From: B69-G16 sp964501905
Lineage (GTDB): Archaea > Thermoproteota > Thermoprotei > Thermofilales > B69-G16
Direction: 5' to 3'
Length of the DNA: 64,000 bases
NCBI GenBank assembly: GCA_964501905.1
Contig: CAZCTW010000004.1
Location: forward strand, 107,791-171,790
Positions within the stretch are counted from its first letter, which is position 1. Each line of letters begins with the position of its first letter. Shown in pieces: positions 18,057 to 28,700 of this stretch. The notes beneath the pieces were generated by a model that had not been told where the DNA came from, did not search any database, and worked only from the letters and a program-made list of their open reading frames with translations. Position numbers and translations under genes: made by a program.

Positions 18057-18064
18057 TTTATATA
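18057..18064 (+). promoter_or_regulatory. TATA box of the SDR-glycosyltransferase operon
   Basis: TTTATATA, 46 bases before the ATG at 18110. Transcription starting about 25 bases downstream would leave a short leader containing the strong GGAAGGA site at 18096-18102. The 247-base A/T-rich gap here also has to serve the divergent aminotransferase. Confidence 0.5.
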
Positions 18065-18109
18065 ACACAGTGAAGAAAAGTATAATGATAAATTTGGAAG
18101 GAAAAATCC

Positions 18110-19060
18110 ATGAAAATATTAGTTACCGGGTCCTCGGGTTTTATAGGTAGTCATATAGTCGATAAACTGCTAGAGAACAACTACGAAGTAGTAGGAGTCG
18201 ACCTATGGTTTAACAAAGAGGATTTAAAGCACCAAATGGAAAACCCCAACTTCAAATTTGTTAAGGATAGTGTATTAAACGATAAGTTAATGAAAATGCT
18301 GATCGCCGACTGTGACGCTATAATACACCTAGCGGCAATACTGGGTACTTCTGAAACTATCGAAAAATACGACATTCTAAAAGTAGTAGAGACGAATGTC
18401 TTAGGGACTGTGAAAATTCTCAAATGGGCTTCTGAAAGTGGAGTTGAGAAAGTCATTATGCCCTCTGTGCCCGACGTGCCATGGTTAAACCCGTATAGAG
18501 TAACGAAAAGCACTATGGAGAAGTTCGCCTTGATATTCCACAAGTACTATAAGCTCAATACGGTCGTCCTTAAGCTCGCGAACGTCTATGGTCCGAGAGA
18601 GAGGTGGCCGGAGGCAAAATTGGGCGCACCTTACAACTATCAAAAAGTCGTACCCACGTTTATCGTAAACGCGTTACAGGATAAACCATTGCCTATTTTT
18701 GGAGATGGAGAGCAGAGAGCTGATTACATATTCATAGATGACGCGGCCGAGGCTTTTCTTAAAGCTTTACACTCTAGCGACGCTGTGGGGCGCGTAATAC
18801 CGATTGGAAACGGGGATACAGTATCCGTAAACGAGCTTGCGGATTTAATTATAAAGCTTACCGGTAGCCGATCTCATAAAAGGTATAGTTTTATGAGAAA
18901 GGGGGAGTCTCCTCTCAGCATCTACATTGATACCTCAATGGCGAAGGGATTATTCAATTTTAAGGCTAAGGTAAGCCTCGAGGAAGGATTGAAAAGGACC
19001 ATACCGTACTATAGGGAGAAGCTCGCCCTAGAGGAAGAGAAGAGAGAGGTTTTAGCATGA
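18110..19060 (+). CDS. NAD-dependent sugar epimerase/dehydratase (SDR) with shortened active-site loop
   Basis: 316 residues. GSSGFIGSH is the cofactor loop, LKLANVYGPRERWP and GEQRADYIFIDDAA are extended-SDR landmarks, and YRVTK supplies the catalytic Tyr/Lys. The stretch between the catalytic Ser strand and YxxxK is about 15 residues shorter than usual (KVIMPSVPDVPWLNPYRVTK), without the usual S-S-x-x-x-Y-G. The protein is otherwise intact. ATG start with GGAAGGA 7 bases upstream. It overlaps the downstream GT4 gene by 4 bases. Confidence 0.8.
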   Translation: MKILVTGSSGFIGSHIVDKLLENNYEVVGVDLWFNKEDLKHQMENPNFKFVKDSVLNDKLMKMLIADCDAIIHLAAILGTSETIEKYDILKVVETNVLGTVKILKWASESGVEKVIMPSVPDVPWLNPYRVTKSTMEKFALIFHKYYKLNTVVLKLANVYGPRERWPEAKLGAPYNYQKVVPTFIVNALQDKPLPIFGDGEQRADYIFIDDAAEAFLKALHSSDAVGRVIPIGNGDTVSVNELADLIIKLTGSRSHKRYSFMRKGESPLSIYIDTSMAKGLFNFKAKVSLEEGLKRTIPYYREKLALEEEKREVLA

Positions 19061-20148
19061 GGATATTGTTTATAGTGCCTTGGAACCCTAACTTGGGGTG
19101 TATAAAAAAGTGGGTTTCAAGCCTTACTTCGGAAATAGAAAAACTGGGGCACAAGACGTACGTTCTTTCCCCCTATAAGCTACCGTACCCCCTCGATAAA
19201 ATAGCAGTTTTTCTAATATACCTCCCCTTTATCTACGACAGGCTTGAAATGCTGTGGGAGCTTATAGCAAAATCTCTCCTGTACCTGCCGATAGCTCTCC
19301 CCCTAGCGGCGATAAGCGATTGTATAGTAGGATTCTACCCTCCTGATTCCTTTGTATTCCAGCTTTTCTTCAAATTGTTGGGCAAAAAGAGTTTCTCGGT
19401 AGTCCACCAAGCTAGAGATGAGAGGAATAAGGGCATCAGGCTTTTTCTTTGGAAGGTGCATTACAAGATAGCTGACGGAGTAATAGCCATAAGTAAAAGC
19501 GCTAAAGAAGACGTAGAGGAAATATATGGGGTTGACGGAGAGAAGGTGACGACTGTATATAACGGCTTAAACCTACATGAGTTCGAAAACTTAAATGGCG
19601 AATTAAAGATCAGAGGAAGTCCCGCGATACTCTACGTGGGTAGACTAGAGCGCGTTAAAGGACCAGATATCCTCATACACGCCCTCGCCTTAATCAAGAA
19701 GAAGTACAAAGAAGCTTTTCTCCACATCTTAGGGGATGGTTCTATAAGAGATGAATTGGCTAGCTTAGTTAAGAAGCTAGGTCTAGAGGATAGTGTCAAA
19801 TTCTATGGGATAGTCGTACCTCCCTACTCGTACATGAAAGCCGCGGATATATTAGTTATTCCCTCTCGCTACGATGCCCTACCGACCGTGGCTCTGGAAG
19901 GCATGGCCTGTGGAATTCCCATAGTTGTGTCTAGTGTAGGTGGGTTAAACGAAATTATAACGGATGGCGAGAATGGATTAAAAGCCAAACCGGAGCCAGA
20001 GGACATCGCCGAGAAGGTAATTCTCTTGTGGGAGAATAGTGAGCTTAGAAAGCATATAAGAGAATACCAGCTTAATTTCATAAAAGATTTTACGTGGGAG
20101 AGAGCCGCCAAAGAGTACCTCAAGTATATGGAAAGGCTCGTAAAGTGA
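19057..20148 (+). CDS. GT4 family glycosyltransferase
   Basis: 363 residues. N-terminal MRILFIVPWNPNLGCIKKWV, two hydrophobic stretches around residues 48-95 that may dip into the membrane, and a C-terminal donor domain with AILYVGRLERVKGPDILIHA and the E-x7-E region PSRYDALPTVALEGMACGIP (first Glu replaced by Asp). The second acidic residue (E in ALEGMA) is kept. It is translated together with the SDR upstream. Specificity unknown. Confidence 0.83.
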   Translation: MRILFIVPWNPNLGCIKKWVSSLTSEIEKLGHKTYVLSPYKLPYPLDKIAVFLIYLPFIYDRLEMLWELIAKSLLYLPIALPLAAISDCIVGFYPPDSFVFQLFFKLLGKKSFSVVHQARDERNKGIRLFLWKVHYKIADGVIAISKSAKEDVEEIYGVDGEKVTTVYNGLNLHEFENLNGELKIRGSPAILYVGRLERVKGPDILIHALALIKKKYKEAFLHILGDGSIRDELASLVKKLGLEDSVKFYGIVVPPYSYMKAADILVIPSRYDALPTVALEGMACGIPIVVSSVGGLNEIITDGENGLKAKPEPEDIAEKVILLWENSELRKHIREYQLNFIKDFTWERAAKEYLKYMERLVK

Positions 20149-20174
20149 TCCTCTATGGCCGAACGGTGCCTTAA

Positions 20175-20948
20175 ATGGATCTTTCGGTTATAATCGTAAC
20201 ATATGGAAGAAATGAGGATTGTAGAGATGCCATAGAGAGTATCCTAAGAGGAGAAGATCTACCGCGTGAAATCATAGTAGTCGACGATCACCCTACAGAA
20301 AAATTCAGCTACGAAAACCCTATCGTAAAAGTCATACATACTGAAAGGGAAATAGGCATTTCAGCTTGCAGGAATTTGGGAATTAAAATATCAAAAGGAG
20401 ATGTCATAGCTTTCCTAGACGACGATGTTGTAGTTGATAAACTCTGGGCGCGCGAGATCATAAACTGCTTTAAAGATTTAAGCGTGGGTATGGTTTTCGG
20501 AAAAATAAATCCGCTCTACCTAGCCCCCCTGCCGAAGTGGTGGGATGAGGAAAAGTTTAGCTGGGCGGTTTCGGTAAACAAGCCGGCGGGCGCGAATTTT
20601 GTCGTTAGAAAAACAGTATTCGAAGAGGTAGGAAATTTCAAGGAAGAATTGGGGATAATAAAGGGGAAGAGGTTTAACTTAGAAGATATAGAGTTTAGAA
20701 AACGTGCAGAAAAAATATGTAAGGTAGTTTTCTGCGAAAAAGCTCTAGTATACCATAAAGTCCCTCCCTACAGGCTTTCCAGGAGATATATCTTGAGAAG
20801 GTACTATAGCGAGGGTAGAGGAAGAAGAATCTTAGGAACTTATAAAACTAGAGACGCCGTAAAGGGAATACTCTACAGTCTTATCAGATTTCCAAGATTT
20901 CACGCCGTCTGCAATCTAGTGTTATGGCTAGGCTATCTATTCGGCTAG
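20175..20948 (+). CDS. GT2 family glycosyltransferase
   Basis: 257 residues, GT-A fold. MDLSVIIVTYGRNEDCRDAI, then VVDDHP, the sequence CRNLGIKISKGDVIAFLDDD with the metal-binding acidic triplet, and the acceptor-site acidic residue in NLEDIEFRKRAEK. The C-terminus has basic and hydrophobic residues (YILRRYYSEGRGRR, NLVLWLGYLFG) but no clear membrane helix. It lies 26 bases after the GT4 gene. The 224 bases that follow contain no gene I trust. Confidence 0.82.
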   Translation: MDLSVIIVTYGRNEDCRDAIESILRGEDLPREIIVVDDHPTEKFSYENPIVKVIHTEREIGISACRNLGIKISKGDVIAFLDDDVVVDKLWAREIINCFKDLSVGMVFGKINPLYLAPLPKWWDEEKFSWAVSVNKPAGANFVVRKTVFEEVGNFKEELGIIKGKRFNLEDIEFRKRAEKICKVVFCEKALVYHKVPPYRLSRRYILRRYYSEGRGRRILGTYKTRDAVKGILYSLIRFPRFHAVCNLVLWLGYLFG

Positions 20949-21113
20949 CTATGGGCACGCATCTAAAGAACTACAACTTAAACACGCTGAATATAGTAAT
21001 AGCTATACTTTTCTCGAGGATTTTACCGGCTATTGAAATACTTATAGTTCATCATAATTCAAGTTTATTAACACCTAAAACTTTAATAAGTACAAATGCG
21101 CTAAGGAGATTCC

Positions 21114-21176
21114 ATGAGAGTAAATTTGCAAAATAGGTTCAGTATCCTTGCTCAATTATTTTATGAAAATAAGTGA
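21114..21176 (+). CDS. Possible 20-residue leader ORF
   Basis: A 20-codon frame (MRVNLQNRFSILAQLFYENK) starts 6 bases after AAGGAG, and its TGA overlaps the GTG start of the next GT4 gene. A TATA-like CTTTAATAAG lies about 25-35 bases upstream. It may be a leader peptide coupling translation, the remnant of an older gene start, or chance. No family recognised. Confidence 0.25.
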   Translation: MRVNLQNRFSILAQLFYENK

Positions 21177-22342
21177 CATTTATGACGAAGATCTTTTTCC
21201 TATTTCCCACAAGGAGAAAAATAGAGTTTAAGCCTAAATTCGGCGGAGGATCTGAAGCGTATCTTCACGATCTCTCTACAAGCTTAGCTGAGAGAGATCT
21301 GGAAATTCATGTAGTAGCTAATTTTGTAGATAAAGAACACGATCTAGTTAAACTTCACCGAGTCAACTTCTCTGGGAATATTCTAGAGAGAAACTGGGAG
21401 TACTTCAAGACCTTACATAAACTACTCGACAGAGGTTCGATTGCGATAGTATTCGACCAAGGCTTTGGAGGATACGTGCCGGTTTTCCTTAAACATATCC
21501 GAAATTTCAAACTTATCTTCCATACCACAAATCACTATCCCTGGCTTGAAACAGAGATAAATCCCAGAATGTACTGGCCAATCTTAAAAACTGTGGTTAG
21601 AAATGCGGATCTAGTTGTAGTCGGGAATAAACTGTTAGCCAATAGCGTAGCCATAAAGAGCGGCATAGCCTTATCCCAAATAGAGATAATTCCTCAGGCA
21701 ATGAGGGACGATGATCCTTTACGCAATGTGAACATAGATGTTAGAGAGAAATACGGAATAGGAGAATCCCCCCTCATACTTCACGTTGGGAGAATAGTAC
21801 CTCACAAGAGAATAGCAGACATCATACGAGCGGCTAGGATAGTCTCAGAGGAAATTCCCGAGGCTAAGTTCTTTCTGGTAGGACCTAGAGGCGATAAATT
21901 CTCGGCAGACGGTAGAGATGTGGAATCCAAATACTACCTTGAAATGATAGAGCTTAGAAACTCCTTAAGTTTAGATGCTTCCGTAAGGTTCACAGGAGCG
22001 GTCTCTAGAGAGGAAATCTACTCCTTCTTTAAGGCAGCTGACGTCTTCGTCTTTGCCTCCTACAAGGAGGGTTTTGGCACAGCAGTTCTCGAAGCTATGT
22101 CCTTCGGCAAGCCCGTAGTGGCGTACGACAATCCTCCCGTAAACGAGAACATTTCCGATGCTGGCATACTGGTAAAATCGGGGGATTTCGAGAAACTCGC
22201 TGAGGCAATCATAGATATCTTAAAGGACCCTGTTAAAGCGCGTGTTTTAGGCAGAGCGGCGCTGGAGAGATTTAAATCGAATTATTCATTAGAATCTGTA
22301 GTGGATAAGTGGGTCAATTTGTTGAAAAATATTCAACAATAA
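21173..22342 (+). CDS. GT4 family glycosyltransferase
   Basis: 389 residues. The N-terminal glycine loop KFGGGSEAYLHDLS binds donor or acceptor. The C-terminal half has LILHVGRIVPHKRIADIIRA and the E-x7-E motif in ASYKEGFGTAVLEAMSFGKP. GTG start at 21173; an ATG three codons later is an alternative. It is preceded by a small leader frame with the better ribosome-binding site. It stands between the GT2 gene and the flippase. Confidence 0.84.
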   Translation: MTFMTKIFFLFPTRRKIEFKPKFGGGSEAYLHDLSTSLAERDLEIHVVANFVDKEHDLVKLHRVNFSGNILERNWEYFKTLHKLLDRGSIAIVFDQGFGGYVPVFLKHIRNFKLIFHTTNHYPWLETEINPRMYWPILKTVVRNADLVVVGNKLLANSVAIKSGIALSQIEIIPQAMRDDDPLRNVNIDVREKYGIGESPLILHVGRIVPHKRIADIIRAARIVSEEIPEAKFFLVGPRGDKFSADGRDVESKYYLEMIELRNSLSLDASVRFTGAVSREEIYSFFKAADVFVFASYKEGFGTAVLEAMSFGKPVVAYDNPPVNENISDAGILVKSGDFEKLAEAIIDILKDPVKARVLGRAALERFKSNYSLESVVDKWVNLLKNIQQ

Positions 22343-22539
22343 TATACCGCTTAGGAAATGGAGCGTATATTTCGCTTATCATGGTAACATTAAAATACTT
22401 CTTTAACTATCAAACTGTGCATAAAAGGTTGTAAAAATGAAAAGCCTAGGCAACCTGTATCCTGGTGAATTTTCTACACCACGGGAGCCAGACGATTTCT
22501 CCTTCCGGCGCGAGTTTTTCTGCGAGACAGGTAGTGTAT

Positions 22540-24123
22540 ATGAAATCTAAGAGCAAGGCAAATCCAGCGAGCAATATTTTTAAAGTCCACGGGATATCTT
22601 CGCTGATCTACGGTAGTTTGTGGATAGTTATAGGGAGAATTCTCTACTATTTTATTAGCTTCATAACTACTAGTTTAATCACTCACGCGTTAGAGCCCGG
22701 AGATTACGGCATAATACTCCAATTCTCCTTCCTTCTAGACATAGGAACCACGCTCAGTTTGCTTTCAATAGACACCGCCCTAGTTAGACAAGTGGCCTTC
22801 TACAAAGGTAAAGGAGATTTTTCGAGAATACGAGCCGCCTTCAGGGCCTCACTGCTAACCACATCCTCCTTCTCCTCTCTAGTGCTAATTCTCTACATCC
22901 TATACGCAAGAAGCGCCGCTTCTTTCTTTCTGAATAACGGAAACCTCGCTGACCTCGTAATTCTAATATCCACCGCCATACCCTTCAACGCTATAACCTA
23001 CATTTTACTTGCCTTCATGTCGGGCTTTAAGGATTTCAAATCAGTCACTCTAATCAACACTGTGGTAACGCTAGTCAATAGAACCCTACTAACATATGCT
23101 GTTCTCTCAAAGCTAAGCTACTACACCTGGGCGCTCGCAATAGTCGTGGCCACGCTAGCCTACATAGCAGTTGCCGTGGCTGTTCTTCTCCATAAGAGGA
23201 GCGACTACTTAGTTACTAACAGTGTAAACATAGCTTTTGGCGATGTCGCGAGGGAAGCCCTAAACCTCGTGAAATTCGGGCTCTCCCTCTTCTCCATGAA
23301 CGTGGCGAGAGTACTGGCCGTGTGGTCGGACAACATAATATTCCCAGCTATAACAACGCTCTCCTTTCTCAGCATAGTAGGTTTAGCGAAATCAGTCAAT
23401 GGCATGATAAACAATTTAATATACATGATTTCAGCGGTCTTTCTGCCTTATCTATCCGAGGTATACGCGTCACACGAGAAGGAGGGAGTTTCATACGCGA
23501 CTCTTAAAATAACGAAAATCTCGTTCTTCCTCTACACTCCGCTCTTCTTCTTCCTAGTGCCGCTAGCCCAAGATTTTATACTCTTCTACGCCGGGGCCAG
23601 ATATATAGAGTCTGCGTGGATACTAGTACCTCTGCTCCTCCTATCAGCGGTACATGTGCCTAGCTACTCCACGTGGACTAAATCGGAGATAGCGGCTAAG
23701 AGACCTATAATGCCCACGAAGGAGGCTTTAGCCAGTCAGCTATCCTATATAGTATCATCGGTAATTCTCATACCCCCTCTAGGAGCCGTAGGCTTTGTGC
23801 TTGCTTCTCTCATTTCGGTAATACCATTCTGGATTTACTTCTACCAGAAGAGCAGTAGAGATAACATTATGAAGATAGATTTCACTTCAATGCTAAAATC
23901 TATAACTATAGGCTCCATCACAACTTTAATCCTGTATTCTTCGAGATTATGGGGCGGACTCTACGCGGCTATACTAGCCTTAATCCCGTGCGCGATTATC
24001 TACCTAAATCTGGCCTTTCTTCTCGGCGTAATTTCGAGAGAAGAATTTACTTTCATAGAGAATTCCTCACCGAAACCTCTTAAAGAAATCCTAGCGATCA
24101 TTCAAAGAGTTATCTTGTTTTAA
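22540..24123 (+). CDS. Wzx-type oligosaccharide flippase (MOP superfamily)
   Basis: 527 residues with 12-14 hydrophobic helices. The start of the membrane part, YGSLWIVIGRILYYFISFIT, and the pattern EPGDYGIILQFSFLLDIGTT at helix 2 are typical of polysaccharide-biosynthesis flippases, which move lipid-linked glycans across the membrane. The open frame begins at a GTG at 22465, but the extra 25 residues (HHGSQTISPSGASFSA) look non-coding; the ATG at 22540 follows AGGTAG and is preferred. It ends 14 bases inside the convergent sulfatase-like gene. Its presence implies that the glycan is assembled on a lipid carrier in the cytoplasm. Confidence 0.87.
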   Translation: MKSKSKANPASNIFKVHGISSLIYGSLWIVIGRILYYFISFITTSLITHALEPGDYGIILQFSFLLDIGTTLSLLSIDTALVRQVAFYKGKGDFSRIRAAFRASLLTTSSFSSLVLILYILYARSAASFFLNNGNLADLVILISTAIPFNAITYILLAFMSGFKDFKSVTLINTVVTLVNRTLLTYAVLSKLSYYTWALAIVVATLAYIAVAVAVLLHKRSDYLVTNSVNIAFGDVAREALNLVKFGLSLFSMNVARVLAVWSDNIIFPAITTLSFLSIVGLAKSVNGMINNLIYMISAVFLPYLSEVYASHEKEGVSYATLKITKISFFLYTPLFFFLVPLAQDFILFYAGARYIESAWILVPLLLLSAVHVPSYSTWTKSEIAAKRPIMPTKEALASQLSYIVSSVILIPPLGAVGFVLASLISVIPFWIYFYQKSSRDNIMKIDFTSMLKSITIGSITTLILYSSRLWGGLYAAILALIPCAIIYLNLAFLLGVISREEFTFIENSSPKPLKEILAIIQRVILF

Positions 24124-25537
24124 GCTCACCACACCTAGACTGGAAGGCTTTTTTCACCTTTCTCGCCATAACGTATTTGTATTTTCTAATGGTCAAAGTT
24201 TTTAGAAAACGCTTTATTTTCATTTTCATCTCTAACCCTACCTTTGGCTCTTTCTCGTAGATATTTTCTCTTTCTAACGGGTCAATTTTAATATTGTAAA
24301 GCTCGTGTACATCTCCGTGCTTGTATCCGCAGAGCTTACAGACTAACTTTTCGGGAGGAGTATAAATGTACTTATAATCGTGGTTTCTAATGGCTATCTT
24401 TCCATTCTCCCACTCGTAACCGCCCATGGCGTATACTTCTTCTCGAATATCCTTTCCATCGTATATTAGAGGCAGGGCGCTCACGCCATCCAGCGGCAAT
24501 TTCAGTTTTATTCCTAGTAAATCTAATATTGTAGGAACTAGGTCGCAGTGTTGGATAAAGCCCTTAATTCTAATGTTCTTAGGCAGGTCGGGATGCGAGA
24601 GTATAAGCGGGACTTTAATAACCTCGTCGTATAGCCCGTGGTGGGAGAAGTATATTCCATGCTCGACTAGGCTCTCGCCGTGGTCAGAAGTTACTATAAC
24701 CAGCGTATCTTCAAGCAATCCGTTTTCCTCAAGGAATTTCGTAATCTCGCCCACTTGCTTATCCGTGAATGCAATAGCTTCGTCGTAGCGCCTAACAAGC
24801 TCGCCTACACGGTTAGCCCCGCTCACTAATCTCTTAAGATAATCTCTATATTTCTCATTTTTAATTTTGTCTAAAACGGCGTCTATAGGTACCTCCCACG
24901 GCTCTATTCTATAATAATCTCTATATTTCCTAGACCATTTCGGATAATGCGTGTAGGGAGTGTGAGTACTCCAGTAATGGATAAGCATGAAAAATTTCTT
25001 ATCTTTAAATGTGCGCAGAAAATCTATCGCACGATTTGTAACTTCATAGCCTTTAAATTCACGATATAAAATTTGAACAGTTTTCACGAGAAAACCCGGT
25101 AATTTGGAAATTACATGGTGGTACCACCACCTTTTATCTAAAACTTTAGCCGGTTTAGCGCTATAGCTCTTATATTCCCCAGTATAGTAGTCGTAGCCCT
25201 TCTTATGCCACCTGCCTAACCAGTCGATAGCCACGGTTACATAACCCTTTTCTTTGAGTATCTCCTGGAGGAACACCGTCTGACTCATAGTTAAATTTCT
25301 CAAATGCTCCCTTTTCACTTCAGGGCCTTGAGCAGTTATCCCGTGAGATAAGGGATACCTGCCGGATAGTATAGAAGTTAAAGACGGATCCGTACAGTCG
25401 GTACACGAGAAAGCGTTTTCAAAGACGATTCCCCTTTCAGCTATACGCCTTATGTTAGGACTGGTTTCAAGAGGGTATCCATATACATTTAAGTTTTTAG
25501 TTCTTAAAGCATCAATTATTATCAGTAAGATATTCAT
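24110..25537 (-). CDS. Sulfatase-like alkaline phosphatase superfamily hydrolase/transferase
   Basis: 475 residues. MNILLIIIDALR provides the first metal Asp. The nucleophile loop is CTDPSLTSILSGRYPLSHG: where sulfatases have the formylglycine Cys or Ser two positions before Pro, this protein has Thr (T49), as in phospho-transfer members of the superfamily, although C48 is adjacent. TSDHGESLVEHG gives the second metal site. A CxxC-containing insertion (LVCKLCGYKHGDVHELYN) lies near residue 400. No signal peptide, so probably cytoplasmic. It may transfer or remove a phospho-alcohol or sulfate group on the glycan; sulfatase activity is doubtful without the formylglycine residue. Confidence 0.75.
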   Translation of the reverse strand: MNILLIIIDALRTKNLNVYGYPLETSPNIRRIAERGIVFENAFSCTDCTDPSLTSILSGRYPLSHGITAQGPEVKREHLRNLTMSQTVFLQEILKEKGYVTVAIDWLGRWHKKGYDYYTGEYKSYSAKPAKVLDKRWWYHHVISKLPGFLVKTVQILYREFKGYEVTNRAIDFLRTFKDKKFFMLIHYWSTHTPYTHYPKWSRKYRDYYRIEPWEVPIDAVLDKIKNEKYRDYLKRLVSGANRVGELVRRYDEAIAFTDKQVGEITKFLEENGLLEDTLVIVTSDHGESLVEHGIYFSHHGLYDEVIKVPLILSHPDLPKNIRIKGFIQHCDLVPTILDLLGIKLKLPLDGVSALPLIYDGKDIREEVYAMGGYEWENGKIAIRNHDYKYIYTPPEKLVCKLCGYKHGDVHELYNIKIDPLERENIYEKEPKVGLEMKMKIKRFLKTLTIRKYKYVMARKVKKAFQSRCGELKTR

Positions 25538-25701
25538 ACTCTATTTGTATAGTAAAGTATATTATTTAAATCTTTATTCGATTAATATCTTATGACAGAG
25601 AATCTTGGATAGAGGAAAGTTCATTAAAGCAGGTATATCTGTCTTTTCGCGGTTAAATAGCTATCCTCAATTAAAATGCTTATAGGCTAGCTAGCTAAGT
25701 A

Positions 25702-25720
25702 CATCGACTAAAAGTCGATG
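25702..25720 (+). promoter_or_regulatory. Perfect 8-bp hairpin upstream of the giant surface-protein gene
   Basis: CATCGACT and AGTCGATG flank a 3-base AAA loop, about 57 bases before the start of the giant gene. It lies in the 227-base gap shared with the divergent sulfatase-like gene. It could be an operator or a leader-RNA hairpin; a terminator is unlikely because no T-run follows. Confidence 0.4.
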
Positions 25721-25776
25721 AAATCAAGTTAATTGTCGAGAAAAAGGCTAAAATAAGAAAAAATGTGAAGGAAAAT

Positions 25777-28700
25777 ATGATGAAGAGAAATAATAGCTTC
25801 AATTTATGTAAAAAGGAAAAAATTAAAGTTTTAATATTCCTAGCCATAATGCTCACCCCCATGCTCCACCTACTCGCTATTCAACAACCTCAAACCCTAA
25901 CAGCTCACGCCGAGATATCGCCTAAGGCAAAAATGGCAGGAACCGTGTGGATGAGCGTCCCGACGAACCCCTACCAAAACCCCAACTGCGATCCCTCCTA
26001 CTGGATACCCATACTTAAAGAATTTGAAGTAGACGGAGTGTTTGTAGGCTTCGGCGGCGAGTGGTTCTGGTGGAAAGACGTCGAAGGCGCTAGAAATATC
26101 CTACGACAGTATAAGGAGGCGGGCTTTCTAGTTATAACCCAGTGGGATCACCACGGAGGCTATGGACCAGAGAATAATCCCTGGGTTCAAAACTATGCTT
26201 CTAAACACCCCGAAAAACAGATGGTAGCGATTTACAGGTTTTTCTTAGATACGAGTTCTATCGATAAACCCCATAAGTATTACCCGAACGGCACGCTTGT
26301 GGTAGCCGTAGGACCAGCATTTGGCAAGACCTCCGTCTATAAATACTACCCCGCTAGCGGGTTCACTTGGCTTTACAACGACACTCACTATGCTCTGGAG
26401 GGCAAGCCTGTAGATCCTCCAGATTTCGAAAGCGGCCCAGAGTGCAGGCTACGGTATGGAGTAGACTACGAGCTTATCGTCAACTCGACGGGCGAATACC
26501 TTAAAATATACAAGACTAAACTGGGCAAGGATATAGTCTACAACCTATACCTGCTCGAGTTTAAGGAAGGCTTTCTAAGCTTCTTCTTCGAGGACACGTT
26601 GGAAGTTTGGCTCCGCTCCTGGGAGCTATTCTTAGGAAATTTCAGCGATTTGCTAGATGGTGTATGGCAGAATAACGGTGGAGTACACTCCCTGGGGGCA
26701 CATCCTGAGTTGATACGCCACGTAGAGGAGAAATACGGAATAGACTTCAACTTCGATAATTGGTGCCACACGTGGTGGCTTCCTGTCTGGAATACGACGA
26801 GTAAAGCCCAGTACCTTCTAGAATACGAGAGGTATTTAATGTTAAAAGAGTACGCTAGGAGGAAATCAGAGCTCACCCATAAATACGGGCTAGTGTGGGG
26901 GGTTAGCTCAAGCGATTTGAAGAAAGGAGTAAGGTACATGGTGGAATACCTAGATTTCATAGAGGTAAACGAGGGTCCTAAAGAGGCAGGAGCCGTACAC
27001 ATGTACGCCTCTTCCTGGGCCGATACCGGGTGGTCCCCCTCCAATTCATCTCTAGGGACTATGACTACCTGCCTCATCTTCTCCGATAGAACAGTAGAAG
27101 ATTTCCTAGCCTATAAGCGATCCGCAACCTATGGCTTAGCTTTTAACCCTGAAGGTGCGATGCTCCTCTGGTGGACTCAAACCAACGGCTATAATATTAA
27201 AGCGGAGTGGCGGGAAGCTATAAAAGAAGTAGACGAATACTGGCACGCGCTTTTCTCCGGTGTTAAAAAACTGCTGGGGATAAACCCGAAGAGGCACGTA
27301 ATCGGCGGGATCTACTATCTATCCTACACGAATAGATACGCTCAAAGAGCCTGGGTCAACCTAGGTCAAGTATACATGTACCCGCTAGACCTGCATTACC
27401 TAACGTATATAGGCGTGCCAAAAGACGGTTTAGGGATCTACATAGGGCAAACCTATAATGGAGTACCCGGGTCGAGTACTCCTTTCATAAACCTAGACGC
27501 AGAGCCCGCGTTTAAAGCATTAAAACTTTGGGTCAGTAAGGGCGGTAGGTTGGCGATTGCCCACTCGTTCTATAAGCACGTTAAAGCCGGAAAAGCCAGC
27601 AACGCCGATAAGATAGCCGAGATCGTTAGAGAGTTAGTGAACGCCGAGGAGGATGTAGAGCCTAAATCTAGAGAAGAATGGCCGATCTTGGAGAACAAGC
27701 ATCCCCTGACTATAGGCTTAGAGGGAGCTATGGGCTTCTACTATGGAGGGGCTTGGGCTAAATCGTGGGAGTACAGAGCCGGAGAAAACGAGCACATAGT
27801 ACTGCAGTACTGTCCACCGCTCGAGCGCAACATAAGCCTTTTACATGAGAGGCATTATGGAGAGGGCTTAGTTTTGGCGGTCGCTAAGACTATGGAGCCC
27901 TTCTATGAGCCTTCAGGCGGCGACGTATCGGCTTATGAGGAGTACTGGTCTAGGATCGTGTTGTACTTGTCTAGAAAACTGGACGCCCCGAGAGTGCACA
28001 ACGCTGGCAGGACTTTTGTGTGGAAGAAGCACAATGTCTACTATGTAATGATGGTGGATTCTTGGGGCATGGGGCCCAGAGAGGTTCCCTTAATCCTCTA
28101 TAACATGCCTAAATCTGTAATTGTAGAGATCTCGACCTGGAACATAATCGAGAACGGGACTAAAGTTAAACTAGGCAAGTACGAGGCGAAGTTCTACGCT
28201 ATAATAACTGGAGATACTCCCTCTCTGGTATGGTCCGAGAGCAAAGCCGTAGATTTTCAATTCACAGGGGGGAATTTCTACTATCACGTAATCCCAGAAG
28301 AGGGCGGCTCCCTCACGGTCGTCTACTGGCCTGATGAGGGTATATTCTGGCAGAGGTTGGACACTGGCCAAATAATCGAGAGAGTTTCATCTCTAGAGGA
28401 GCTAGAGAATAAAGAAAACGCCGTCTTCTACAATAGCACGACTGGACTATGGTTCGTAAAAATAACCCACAGCGAGCCTATAGGAGTCTACGGCTTTACC
28501 TCTCAAAGTTTTTTCCTGTCCGTAAACAGCGAGCCCCTTGACAACATAGAGATAACCTATAAGGGCGATTTAGAAGGTACGGCTCTAACTCCCTTCCACC
28601 TGAGTAGTGCGACTCCTTTCACGGTCGAGCTTTCAGCGCCTGAAGAGGTAGAGCGCGACGGCGTAAGCTACGTCTTAAAAGGGTGGAAGTTGGACAACCT

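Noticed and set aside
20924..21136. 70-codon frame after the GT2 gene
   Set aside because: Starts inside the GT2 gene, no ribosome site, sequence without protein-like pattern; the promoter and leader of the next gene lie within it.
22437..22550. 37-codon frame (MKSLGNLYPGEF start) overlapping the flippase start
   Set aside because: No Shine-Dalgarno and no recognisable pattern; kept only as a reason to be cautious about the flippase start.
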